This document shows, piece by piece, positions 12,032 through 23,173 of a stretch of DNA of 64,000 nucleotides; the stretch's first letter is position 1, and each line of letters starts with the position of its first letter. The notes below the pieces were generated by a model, which was not told where the DNA came from, searched no databases, and saw only the letters and a program-made list of their open reading frames with translations. Origin of the DNA: Deinandra increscens subsp. villosa (taxonomy: Eukaryota > Streptophyta > Magnoliopsida > Asterales > Asteraceae); contig JBCNJP010000017.1 of assembly GCA_039602395.1 (NCBI GenBank), positions 89,292,182 through 89,356,181 of the forward strand, written 5' to 3'. Made by a program: the position numbers and the translations under genes.

Positions 12032-13182
12032 TGTTGGGATTTACAGTGGGATCCGGGTTACCGATTTTAATTTTTTTTAAAACCGATTTAATAATTAAAT
12101 TAATTCTAAATTAATTTGGCAGCGGAAACAAATTAAAACGCGGACGCAACTGTAACAGGATCAATCACCGACACGACAAACACATAAATATATTTATTTA
12201 AAATAAATAAATAAATAATCAAATTAAATATCTAACGTATTAGATATACCTTGGCGGGTTCAGAACAACCGTTCGAGACACCCGAGTTCAATGGACTCGT
12301 GCTAGGGTGAACTGAAACATCTGACTCGAACCTGCGGGTCAGATCTTCGACTGAAACTCCGGTGGCCATCGGAGGCGGCGATGGCAGTGGCGGCGGTGGT
12401 GGTAACTTCACCACTGGTGGCGGTGACAAAACTCCTTCCACCAGAATTGTGACGGGGACCGATCCTACGATGATCTCGTCACCGAAAACCGGCGGTGACG
12501 AGGTGGCGGCAACCGGATGGTAAAGCGGTGCGGCTCGGCAACGCGAGAACCACCGGCCAGCGATCAACCGGCTGTGCGCTGGCTGATACGACGGCGACGG
12601 TGGTGGCTGCGACCTGGGCTGCGGCGACGGCTGTGGCTTCGGCTCGGCTTGCAGCCTCGGCTCGGGCGGTGGCTGCTTCCTGGTCGAGTCGTTGGATAAT
12701 ACTCGTGAAACGTTGATCCATCGGGAATCGTGGTGGTGGCGTCACCGGAGATAGATCAAGAGCGGTGACGGCAAAGGGTTTCTCCTCCTGCTTCTTGGTT
12801 TGCGACGCAGAGAGAGATAGAGAGGAGGAGATTAGGATTTCGAAAACTAATAACTTGATCTCCACTCCTCCCCACCCTATATGAGAATTTCGCAGACCAT
12901 GGGCCCACCATGGCCTTCTGCGAATTCTCCATGGCCCACCAATGGGTTAAACTGTTAACCCATTAACAGTTTAACTCATCCGTCCTTTTAATCGCTAATG
13001 TATTTAGCCGATTAAATTTGTCATCGTAATAAATAAATCAGTATTTATTTATTCGCTAATCAGTTCAATTAACTAATTAAAAGGGTAATTAGTTTATGGT
13101 CCATTGACCCGGGTGTAACTCTTACGGGTCAACATCGGTCGGGTTCGTTAATTCGTCGGGTCAGGACACCCTGTTTCCAACA
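12032..13182 (-). repeat. 3' LTR of element B
   Basis: On the minus strand it runs TGTTGGAAACAGGG (13182) to TCCCAACA (12032), 1151 bp, closely matching A's LTRs. It is preceded by the purine tract AAGTGGGAGAC. It holds the promoter-side palindrome (12883-12930), the LTR reading frame starting MDQRF (ATG at 12721) and a donor-like AAG|GTATAT at 12249-12252. Here the LTR frame is broken: 472 bases separate ATG and donor, which is not a multiple of three. Confidence 0.9.
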
Positions 13183-14004
13183 GTCTCCCACTTGGACTGA
13201 ACGCGGCAGTTTAACGAGCGCAGTCAAAGGCACTCTAGCTATGCATGGCTACACCAACTAATATTGACACTTTAAGTCGTCAGCCAAAGTATATATGATA
13301 GACCATCAAGCAAACTCATGACTTGTGCATTCATTGTCATATGTTCCTTTCTGTATAAAACATTGATGAATTATGAGACATGGACTCTCATATTTTATAC
13401 ATCGATTTTCGTTCTCGATACAATTCGAAGTGATCCAACAAACACACAGTAAGTTTGGGTGAGGCCTCACACTTATCACTTGGAACTAACGAGGGCGCCT
13501 TTATGTCTAACTGTTGCCGAAGCAAGAGTACATAATCCCTTGTTGAGGCATACAGCTCCCACTAAACCTCATAGCCATTCCCAAAAATAACCGTTATGGC
13601 TGGCAGTTACGCGACAACGTTAGGCTATAATCAAAGAATGTTCTTTAGTAGAAGGGAGTTCGAATATGCGTCTCAGGTCTAAGGATACATTAGAGCATGC
13701 ATTAATCAAGCAAGCAAGACTTCCATGTTTGCGTTGCATGATGCGAGTTATATCCAACGTCATTCACCAATGAGGTCCGTGAGTTTGAACGTTAACCAAC
13801 TTTAAGGTTCAAGCAGTCACAATAGTCTTACTTTAGTATAGCTCCCACTAACTAATCGACTACGGACATTTAGGACAAGAACTTATTGTCCAAGGATTAA
13901 ACGTACAAATATTGAACACAGTTATGTAATTCATTATTGCATAAAGCCAGATGGAATAAGAATAATATAGATAACTGCTAGTGTTCATACATCCAAATAC
14001 CGAA
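13183..14004 (-). other. Element B: untranslated region between pol and 3' LTR
   Basis: No gene. It is collinear with 22353-23173 in element A and about as long. The purine tract abuts the LTR at 13183-13195. Confidence 0.8.
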
Positions 14005-15417
14005 TCAAAACATGTCTTTAGCTAATCTAAGCCCTATCGCTTCTCTGTGGCGTATATGAGTCTCCTGAGTCATAGGCTTAGTAAAGGGATCAGCTAAGTT
14101 TTGATTTGTGTGTACTTTGCTTATTTTGATTTCATTTCTTTCGACTACTTCTCTTATGTAGTGGAAGTTCCTCAGGACGTGCTTGGCCTTCTTATGAGAC
14201 CCTTTCTCTTTGGCTTGAGCTATAGCGCCTGTGTTATCGCACAGCATCTCGATGGGCTGCCTGATACTTGGCATAGCATCGAGATCGGATATGAACTTCT
14301 TCATCCACACGGCTTCTTTAGCAGCTTCTGAGGCGGCTATACATTCGGATTCAATAGTAGAATCAGTTACTACTGGCTGTTTTGAGCTTCTCCAAGAAAC
14401 AGCCCCTCCGTTAAGAGTGAATTCGAATCCCGACTGTGAGCGAAAGTCATCTCGGTCAGTCTGAAAACTAGCCTCAGTGTAACATCTTACAGTGAGCTCT
14501 TCATCAACACCTCCGTATACGAGAAACATATCAGTGGTGTTTCTCAAGTATTTTAGTATGTTCTTTACAGCCGTCCAGTGAGCTAGTCCTGGCGTCTGTT
14601 GGTACCGACTTGTCACGCTCAATGCATAAGAGAGATTCGGTCGTGTGCAGAGCATGGCATACATGATAGATCCAATAGCAGAGGCAAATGGGATCGATGC
14701 CATTTGGCTTATCTCGCGCTCCGTTTTAGGTGCTTGAGATTTGTCCAAGATTGTTCCCTTAGTCATGGGAACGGTTCCCTTCTTGGAATTGCTCATGTTA
14801 AACCGAGCTATGATCTTATCAACGTATGTGCTTTGACTGAGTCCCAAAAGGCGCTTAGATCGATCTCTGTGAATTTTAATTCCCAGAATGTAAGCGGCTT
14901 CTCCAAGGTCTTTCATAGCAAAACAAGATGAAAGCCATTTCTTAACATCGTTAAGCATGGGTATGTTGTTTCCTATGATCAGTATATCGTCCACGTATAG
15001 TACGAGAAACAATACAGCGCTCCCACTTGCCTTTCTGTAAGCACAAGGCTCATCTTTATTTTGATCAAAACCAAACTCTTTGACCTTTTGATCAAAACGA
15101 AGATTCCAGCTTCGAGATGCTTGCTTGAGTCCATAAATGGACTTGCTTAGCTTGCAAACCTTGTTTGGATTCTCTGGATCGACAAAACCACCAGGCTGAA
15201 CCATGTAGACATCCTCTTCGAGTTGTCCGTTCCGGAAGGCGGTTTTAACGTCCATTTGCCATATCTCATAGTCATGGTATGCGGCTATGGCAAGGAGAAT
15301 CCTGATCGATTTGATCATGACAACGGGCGAAAAGGTCTCATCATAGTCAATCCCTTGGGTTTGAGTGAAACCTTTCACTACAAGCCGTGCCTTGTAGGTT
15401 TGCACATTTCCATGCAT
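14005..15417 (-). pseudogene. Element B reverse transcriptase and RNase H
   Basis: A 470-codon open frame covering Copia RT and RNase H. It begins at MHGNVQTYKARLVVKGF, runs through FSPVVMIKSIR, WQMDVKTAFRNGQLEEDVY and the catalytic LVLYVDDILIIG, then the RNase H part (CYTEASFQTD, SECIAASEAAKEAVWM). It ends ADPFTKPMTQETHIRHREAIGLRL and a stop at 14005. In life it would be part of one gag-pol polyprotein copying element RNA into DNA in virus-like particles. The frame itself is intact. It is separated from integrase by a frame break in a C run near 15466 and by a TAA just upstream (AGATAA where A has AGAAAA). Confidence 0.85.
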
Positions 15418-16112
15418 GTCAGTTTATCTTTTAAAGATCCATTTGCTTCCTACTGCCCGTGTGCCGGGGTAGCTCAATCAAGTCCCAGACGTGATTGTCA
15501 CGCATGGATTGCATCTCAGCGTTCATTGCTTCAAGCCATTTATCAGATTCCAGATCTGACAAAGCAGCTTTGTAGTTAATAGGTTCATCGTTAGAATCGG
15601 CTATTAACAGAACGTCGAAGGCCTCATGATATCCAAGGTATCTATCAGGTTCATATCGTGTTCTTTTGCTCCTACGAACGCTTGTGCTTGTGTTTGGGTC
15701 TGATGGTGCGACAACAACTTATCGGTCAGACATAGCGACCGTCTCAGGGTTAGGTGTATCTCGAATTTCTTCAAGATCCACTGGATCACTATTTGTTCCT
15801 CGAGCAAGAAATTCTTTCTCAAGGAATTTACCTTTCCTTTTGATGGAAACTATGTTTGCATCTGGATGGTAAAAGTAATATCCGGTATTATAATAGTATC
15901 CAACGAAAGTTACCTTTTCGCCTCGGGGATCGAGCTTATTGTCAGATTCACTGGTGACATAAGCATCACATCCCCATACCCTGAGGTATGATAATTTAGG
16001 AAGAGAACCATGCCATATCTCATATGGGGTCTTCCCTACTTTCTTGGTCGGTGCCAGATTTATTAGGCGAGCAGCAGTCAAGATGGCATATCCCCAAAAG
16101 GAATGTGGCAAG
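15418..16112 (-). pseudogene. Element B integrase C-terminal part
   Basis: It resumes at PHSFWGYAILTAARLINLAP after the insertion of A and continues through TPYEIWHGSLPKLSYLRVWG. A CAA-to-TAA stop occurs at 15717-15719, where A has a Q. The frame then continues (seen at 15604-15700 and below) to WDLIELP near 15470, where a C run is four bases long and shifts the frame. The right end (16108-16112, GCAAG) is the duplicated target of A. Confidence 0.85.
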
Positions 16113-17280
16113 TGTTGGAAACAAGGTGTCCTGACCTGACGAATTAACGAACCCGACCGATATTGACCCGTAAGAGTTACACCCGGGGCAATGGATAATA
16201 AACTGATTACTATTTTAATTAGTTAAATGAACTGATTGGCAAATAAATAAATACTGATTTATTTATTTATTACGATGACATATTTAATCGGCTCGCGATT
16301 AAATGGACGGATGAGTTAAACTGTTAATGGGTTAACAGTCTAACCCATTGGTGGGCCATGGAGAATTCGCAGAAGGCCATGGTGGGCCCATGGTCTGCGA
16401 AATTCTCGTATAGGGTGGGGAGGAGTGGAGAACAAGTAATATTTTTACGAAACCCTGGTCTCCACCTCCTCTCTCTCTCTCTCTGCGTCGCATACCAGGG
16501 AAGAAAAACCCTAAGCCACCGCCCGAGCCGAGGATCAACGATTCGCTAGCATCATCCAGCGACTCGATCAGGAAGCAGCCACCGCCCGAGCCGAGGCAGC
16601 GAGCCGAGCCGAAGCCGCAGCCGCCGCCGCAGCCGAAGCCCAGCCGCCGCCGCAGCCGAGGCCGCAGCCGCCACCGCCGCCACGTCCGCCGGCGCTTCGC
16701 CGGTCGATCGCCGCCCGGTGGTTCTCGCGTTGCCGGTGCAACCGAGACCACCTGGTCCGTGCCGTCCTCGTGGCCCGCACCGCTTTATCATCCGGTCACC
16801 GCCACCTCGTCGCCGCCGGTTTCCGGTGACGAGATAATCGTAGGATCGGTCCCCGTGGCGATCCCGTCGGAAAAAATTTTGTCACCGCCACCGATGGTGA
16901 AGTTACCACCACCGCCGCCACTACCTTCGCCGCCTCCGATGGCCGCCGGAGTTTCAGTCGCAGATCTGACCCGCAGATTCGAGTCAGAAGTTTCAGTTCA
17001 CCCTAGCGCGAGTCCATTGAACTCGGGTGTCTCGAACGGTTGTTCGGAACCCGCTAAGGTATAACTAATTTATTAGATATTTAATTTATTTATGTATTTA
17101 TTTATTTATTTAAATAAATATATTTTCTGTGTTTGTCGTGCCGGTGATTGATCCTGTTACAGTAGCGTCCGCGTTTTAATTCGTTTCCGCTGCTAAAATT
17201 AATTTAGAATTAATTTTATTATTAAATCGGTTTTAATAAAATTAAAATCGGTAACCCGGATCCCACTGTATATCCCAACA
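16113..17280 (+). repeat. 5' LTR of element A
   Basis: TGTTGGAAACAAGG ... ATATCCCAACA, 1168 bp. It contains CTGTTAATGGGTTAACAG (16321-16338), a long palindrome (16360-16407), a TATA-like GTATAGGGT right after it and a TC-rich 5'-UTR-like run. Compared with the 3' LTR it lacks about 30 bases around the MDQRF ATG. In their place stands a short copy of the neighbouring CCACCGCCCGAGCCGAG block. A further base change near 16757 breaks the frame. The donor-like AAG|GT is at 17056-17060. Confidence 0.95.
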
Positions 17281-17281
17281 G

Positions 17282-17294
17282 TGGTATCAGAGCC
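17282..17294 (+). other. Primer-binding site of element A
   Basis: TGGTATCAGAGCC, complementary to the 3' end of plant initiator-Met tRNA, one base after the LTR. It lies inside the predicted leader intron. Confidence 0.9.
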
Positions 17295-18015
17295 ATTATC
17301 ACCGCGCGCAAACTAGAACCGGTCTTTCCGCGACCGGTAGTTCGCAATTTCGACTTAAATCCAAATTGCGAATTGGAATTAATTTATTTATTTATTTTAA
17401 TTCTATATATTTTATTGTGTGTTACGGCCGACCCCTCTATATTTTGTGATCATATTTGAATATGTGTGTTGGCGTGTTTTGTCTTTCTCTGTTTGGCCCA
17501 AGTTGTTGGCCCAATTGGTTGTATTTCGTTTTGGTTTATTGGACCCGAATTTTGGGTTTCAAAGTTGTACAAATTAGAGATAGTTTACTAGAAGTAGTTT
17601 TAGTAATTGTAAATTTGTATGTAACCAAATGTCGAAGACTGGACACACGCCAGAGGGATGTCGAAGCAAGTGGGAGCTGAACAGGATTCCAGATCGCACA
17701 GAGTTGTCATCTCGATCGTTCACCATTTTTAATTTAATTTATTTTGAATTTGTCCCCTATGATCTCGCTTGTATGGCTCGAGCGAAATCAAGACCTTATG
17801 CCGTTTAACACACAATATGCCATTCGCGACAACTTAGTAATTTAATTAGGTTAAATTAATTTACTTGTCCCGAGTGGTGATAGGGTTTTATCGTTCGTGT
17901 CTGACGGTAATTAAATATTAAAAGTAATTAATATCCCTATTTGGTAATTCATAAAACTGATAGTTCGTGCCATCCTATCTCAAGTCGAACTTGGAACGTA
18001 TTTACCGGAGCATCA

Positions 18016-18176
18016 GTGTTGGAGTATTTCAACACCGCACTTGGTGCCGAGGGTACCTTCTAAGGTGAGGACATTGGAGTATTTCAACACCGTGTCATCA
18101 CAATCGACCATTTAGGATTACTATCGCTTTAGACGTACATGTTCGTGGTGTTGGAGTATTTCAACACCGCGCCACG
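18016..18176 (+). repeat. Three copies of a GGAGTATTTCAACACCG stem-loop in the leader
   Basis: GTGTTGGAGTATTTCAACAC at 18016-18035 is an inverted repeat with a seven- to eight-base loop. A second copy (18073-18092) has a weaker stem. The third (18144-18176) is extended by an outer CGTGG/CCACG stem. B has the same motif at 26403-26428. Repeated leader hairpins suit RNA dimerisation or packaging signals, but this is inference. Confidence 0.7.
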
Positions 18177-18457
18177 GATGTGTATTGCTAGAGTGGGCAC
18201 GGATGAGGCTAAACGTACCGCAAAATACAATTGTATGTATATAGCGGCCTCATACCGAGAATTGTGACTTGAGTCTCACAATTGACAACCGTTGTCAGTT
18301 TGTTTACACGGCCTTGCTCCTGAGGCTCATTTGGCGGTCTCAAGTAATGTCGTCTAAACGAATTCTCATTTTCTTAAAAATAAACTTTACCAACTTATTT
18401 TAAAGAAAAAAAATAAACATCGAAAATACTGATTAAATTTACTTTGCTTATTTTCAG

Positions 18458-19258
18458 AAGGCTAAAGAAAACTCACCTCCATTAAGTTCAATGGTACAAC
18501 TCGACCCCTTCGCTGAGTCTGGCTTTCTCGCATGGCAGACAACCCTGAGGAACCTTTTAAGGCTCTTCGGGAAACTCTATGTCATTGACCGACCGATCGC
18601 GAGTATTCCATCTTACTTGCTAAATGAGAACTCGCGGTCTGAGCTCCAAAAGCACACTGACGATGATAAGGACGTCACTGACCTGATGTTGTCTAGCATG
18701 ACTCAGGATTATCGGTACAATTTCATGGGGATGTCTGCTTATGACATCATTCGTAAACTCAAGGATTTATTTGAATTGAGTCAGAGGACTGAGCGAGCTG
18801 ATGCACTTTCACAATTTGTGAACTGCTCTATGGCTAACGACTCCTCTCCATACGATCATGTCATGCTGATGAAAGCGTATCATGACAGACTGATCGACCT
18901 TGGCTACTCCATCTCTGACGGGATGGCTCTTGATGTAGTACTCAGATCTTTGCCAGAACATTATCGTATTCTTGCGATTAATTGTTCGGCTCAGTCGATC
19001 GAGGAGGTTATTCCGTTGATACCCAACGTGAAGATCAGGACCACGCCGGACGTGCTCAGAGTTACGAATACAAAGATCTCCAAAGCCAAGAAGGTTAAAG
19101 AGGGCAAAGGCAAGAAACCACAGGTACAGCCTCCTGAGGAGCGCCTGTGCTATGAGTGCAACAAAATGGGACACTGGCGTCGCACCTGTCCCGTTTATCT
19201 TGCAAAGCTGAAGATGACCAAGAACCCTAATAAGGGTTGCTCATCAGGTATTTCATAA
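18458..19258 (+). pseudogene. Element A gag
   Basis: The ATG at 18491 (MVQLDPFAESGFLAWQTTL) opens a 255-codon Copia gag of the UBN2 type. Near its end is a zinc knuckle, CYECNKMGHWRRTC. Eleven further in-frame codons lie upstream, to an acceptor-like site at 18457. The stop at 19256 follows a one-base deletion: B reads on (GMSINVIELF) where A has GIS and stop. In life it would form the virus-like particle and bind element RNA. Confidence 0.85.
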
Positions 19259-19443
19259 ATGTTATTGAACTTTTCACTGTTTCCTCCAATTCATGGGTAT
19301 TTGATACTGGATGTGGTTATCACATTGTTAATGTTTTGCAGGAACCTGAGAAGTGGAAGAAGACAGAACGAGTCCGCATGGACCTCATCGTTGGTGACGG
19401 GAAGAAGGTCCCAGTACTTGCTACTGGAACATTTTATTTTTGA
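19237..19443 (+). pseudogene. Element A protease fragment
   Basis: In a frame shifted from gag, INVIELFTVSSNSWVFDTGCGYHI contains the aspartic-protease DTG. A second small deletion near 19438 ends the frame at TGA where B continues. The homologous part of B (25395-25170) is uninterrupted. Confidence 0.8.
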
Positions 19444-19467
19444 TGTTCTTCAGGCCTTGTAGTTAAT

Positions 19468-20907
19468 TTGATTAACTGTTTACATGCACCTGGTTTCTCC
19501 AGAAACATTATTTCTGTCTCTTCATTGTTTGAACAAGGATTTCGGTATAAATTTGATGGAAATGTGATTTCTGCTTACCTTAATAATATCTTTTATTTCG
19601 AGGCTAAACCTCGACATGGTATATATGAGATAGATGTTCAAACAAACGATCAGCTCTATCATGTTTCTAAAAGAAACAAGACTGATAGTAACGAATCCTC
19701 GTTATGGCACCATAGACTTGGTCACATAAGTAAGGCCCGCATCAAGAAGTTGCAAACTGCTGGCATTCTCGAATCCCAAGATGCAGATTCCTTTGATGAG
19801 TGCGAGTCATGCTTATCTGGTAAATTAACCAAGTCACCCTTCACCCACACAGGTGAACGGGCCCAAGGATTGTTAGGCGTTATTCACACCGATGTGTGTG
19901 GACCCTTTCGAACCGAGACGAGAAATCGTGAACGATACTTCGTGACTTTCATCGATGACTACAGCAGATATGCCTATGTCTATCTGATGAAACACAAACA
20001 TGAAACTTTTGAAAAGTTCAAAGAGTTTCAAAACGAAGTACAAAATCAGTTAAATCGAATTATTAAAATACTTCGATCCGATAGAGGTGGAGAATACCTA
20101 AGCGCTGAATTCCTGAATTATCTGAAGGAATGTGGAATCGTTTCACAACCTACTCCACCTGGCACACCCCAGTTAAATGGCGTTAGTGAAAGGAGGAATC
20201 GAACTTTGCTAAACATGGTTCGATCGATGATGTGCAGGACCACCTTGCCACATTCCTTTTGGGGATATGCCATCTTGACCGCTGCTCGCCTAATTAATCT
20301 GGCACCGACCAAGAAAGTAGGGAAGACCCCATATGAGATATGGCATGGTTCTCTTCCCAAACTTTCATACCTCAGGGTATGGGGATGTGATGCTTATGTC
20401 AGCAGTGATTCTGATAATAAGCTCGATCCCCGAGGCGAAAAGGTAACTTTCGTTGGATACTATGGTAATACCGGTTATTACTTCTACCATCCTGATGCAA
20501 ACACCGTTTCTATCAAAAGGAAAGGTAAGTTCCTTGAGAAAGAATTCCTTGCTCGAGGAACAAATAGTGATCCAGTGGATCTTGAAGAAATTCGAGATAC
20601 ACCTAACCCTGAAACGGTTGCTGCGTCTGACCGACAAGTTGTTGTCGCACCATCAGACCCAAACACAAGCACAAGCATTCGTAGGAGCGAAAGAATACGA
20701 CATGAGCCTGATAGATACCTTGGATATCATGAGGCCTTCGATGTTCTGTTAATAGCCGATTCTAACGATGAGCCTATTAATTACAAAGCTGCTATATCGG
20801 ATCCGGAATCTGATAAATGGCTTGAAGCCATGAACGCTGAGATGCAATCCATGCGTGACAATCACGTCTGGGACTTGATTGAGCTACCCCCGGTACACGG
20901 GCAGTAG
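19468..20907 (+). pseudogene. Element A integrase
   Basis: A 479-codon frame. The zinc-binding part HHRLGHI...CESC is at about residues 80-115. The core triad follows: D in IHTDVCGP, D in DDYSRYAYVYL/SDRGGEY, and E in GVSERRNRTL. The Copia GKGY-like tail WGCDAYV...DPRGEKVTFVGYYG comes next, then a variable linker and the start of the RT region (WLEAMNAEMQSMRDNHVWDL). The frame ends in TAG at 20905-20907 because a C run (CTACCCCCGG) is out of phase. Integrase would insert the DNA copy into the genome. Confidence 0.9.
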
Positions 20908-22352
20908 GGAGCAAGTGGATCTTTAAAAGAAAAACTGACATGCATGGAAATGTGCAAACCTACAAGGCACGGCTTGTAGCGAAAGGTTTCACTCAAACTC
21001 AAGGGATTGATTATGATGAGACTTTTTCGCCCGTTGTCATGATCAAATCGATCAGGATTCTCCTTGCCATAGCGGCATACCATGACTATGAGATATGGCA
21101 AATGGACGTTAAAACCGCCTTCCTGAACGGACAACTCGAAGAAGATGTCTACATGGTTCAGCCTGATGGTTTTGTTGATCCAGAGAATCCAAACAAGGTT
21201 TGCAAGCTTAGCAAGTCCATTTATGGACTCAAGCAAGCATCTCGAAGCTGGAATCTTCGTTTTGATCAAAAGGTCAAAGAGTTTGGCTTTGAACAAAACA
21301 AAGATGAGCCTTGTGTTTACAGAAAGGCGAGTGGGAGCGCCGTATCGTTCCTCGTACTGTACGTGGACGATATACTGATCATAGGGAACAACATACCCAT
21401 GCTTAACGAAGTTAAGAAACGGCTTTCATCTTGTTTCGCTATGAAAGACCTTGGAGAAGCCGCTTATATTCTGGGAATTAAAATTCACAGAGATCGATCT
21501 AAGCGCATTTTGGGACTCAGTCAAAGCACATACGTTGATAAGATCGTAGCTCGGTTCAATATGAGCAACTCCAAGAAAGGAACCGTTCCCATGACTAAGG
21601 GAACAGTCTTGGACAAATCTCAAGCACCTAAAACGGAGCGCGAGATAAGCCAAATGGCATCGATCCCATTTGCCTCTGCTATTGGATCTACCATGTATGC
21701 CATGCTCTGCACACGACCGGATGTCTCGTATGCACTGAGCGTGACAAGTCGGTACCAACAGACACCAGGGCTAGCTCACTGGACGGCTGTAAAGAACATA
21801 CAAAAATACTTGAGAAACACCACTGATATGTTTCTCGTATACGGGGGTGTCGATGAGGAGCTCACTGTAAGATGTTACACTGACGCTAGTTTTCAGACTG
21901 ACCGAGATGACTCTCGCTCACAGTCAGGATTCGTATTCACTCTTAACGGAGGGGCTGTTTTTTGGAGAAGCTCAAAACAGCCAGTAGTAGCTGATTCTAC
22001 TACTGAATCTGAATACATAGCCGCCTCAGAAGCTGCTAAAGAAGCCGTGTGGATGAAGAAGTTCATATCCGATCTCGATGCTATGCCAAGCATTAGGCAG
22101 CCCATCGAGATGCTGTGAGATAACACAGGCGCTATAGCTCAAGCCAAAGAGCAACGGTCTCATAAGATGGCCAAGCACGTCCTGAGGAAGTTCCACTACA
22201 TAAGAGAAGTAGTCGACAGAAATGAAATCAAGATAAGCAAAGTACACACAGATCAAAACTTAGCTGATCCCTTTACTAAGCCTATGACTCAGGAGACTCA
22301 TATACGCCACAGAGAAGCGATAGGGCTTAGATTAGCTAAAGACATGTTTTGA
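20908..22352 (+). pseudogene. Element A reverse transcriptase and RNase H
   Basis: From MHGNVQTYKARLVAKGF (20940) the frame holds Copia RT with FSPVVMIKSIR, KTAFLNGQLEEDVYM and catalytic YVDDILIIG. The RNase H domain follows (CYTDASFQTD, TTESEYIAASEAAKEAVWM). A TGA at 22116-22118 interrupts it where B has TGC/TGT (Cys before DNTGAIAQAKE). The last part, including HVLRKFHYIREVVDRNEIKI and ADPFTKPMTQETH, continues in the same frame to 22352. Two breaks therefore separate it from a working polyprotein. Confidence 0.9.
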
Positions 22353-23173
22353 TTCAGTATTTGGATGTATGAACAATAACAGTTATCTATATTATTCTTA
22401 TTCCATCTGATTTATGCAATAATGAATTATATAACTGTGTTTAATATTTGTACGTTTAATCCATGGACAATAAGTTCTTGTTCTAAATGTCCGTAGTCGA
22501 TTAGTTAGTGGGAGCTATACTAAAGAAAGACTACTGTGACTGGTTGAACTTTAAAGTTGTTTAACGTTCAAACTCACGAACCTCATTGGTGAATGACGTT
22601 GGACGTAACTCGCATCATGCAACGCAAACATGGAACTCTTGCTTGCTTGATTAATGCATGCTCTAATGTATCCTTAGACCTGAGACGCATATTCGAACTC
22701 CTCTCTACTAAAGAACATTCTTTGATTGTAGCCTAACGTTGTCGCGTAACTGCCAGCCATAACGGCTACTTTTGGGAATGGCTCTGAGGTTGAGTGGGAG
22801 CTGTATGCCTCAATAAGGGATTCTGTACTCTTGCTTCGACAACAGTTAGACATAAAGGCGCCCTCGTTGGTTCCAAGTGATAAGTGTGAGGCCTCACCCA
22901 AACTTACTGTGTGTTTGTTGGATCACTTCGAATTATATCGAGAACGAAAATCGATGAATAGAATATGAGAGTCCATGTCTCATAATTCATCAATGTCTAC
23001 TACAGAAAGGAACATATGATAATGAATGCACAAGTCATGAGTCTGCTTGATGGTTAATCAGATATACTTTGGCAAACGACTTAAAGTGTCAATATTAGTT
23101 GGTGTAGCTATGCATAGCTAGAGTGCCTCTGGTTGCGCTCGTTAAACTGTCGCGTTCAGTCCAAGTGGGAGAC
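22353..23173 (+). other. Element A: untranslated region and polypurine tract
   Basis: No gene. The last bases, CCAAGTGGGAGAC (23161-23173), are the polypurine tract that primes plus-strand synthesis. The segment is collinear with 13183-14004 in B. Confidence 0.8.

Larger units (their letters stand above)
17059..18457 (+). other. Predicted intron spanning LTR end, primer site and leader of A
   Basis: The donor AAG|GTATAA (17056-17064) lies in the 5' LTR. The acceptor TGCTTATTTTCAG|AAG lies 33 bases before the gag ATG. Removing these 1399 bases joins codon AAG of the LTR frame (...NGCSEPAK) directly to AAG GCT AAA GAA AAC TCA... and then ATG GTA CAA, all in one phase. In B the donor in the 3' LTR and the acceptor before gag (26120) are conserved. 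Splicing is inferred, not observed. A spliced RNA would lack the primer site and so could serve only for translation. Confidence 0.55.

Noticed and set aside
12495..12716. Alanine/arginine-rich ORFs on the opposite strand of LTR GC-rich blocks (also 16552-16791 and 23586-23882)
   Set aside because: They are shadows of the GC-rich Ala/Glu codons of the LTR frame.
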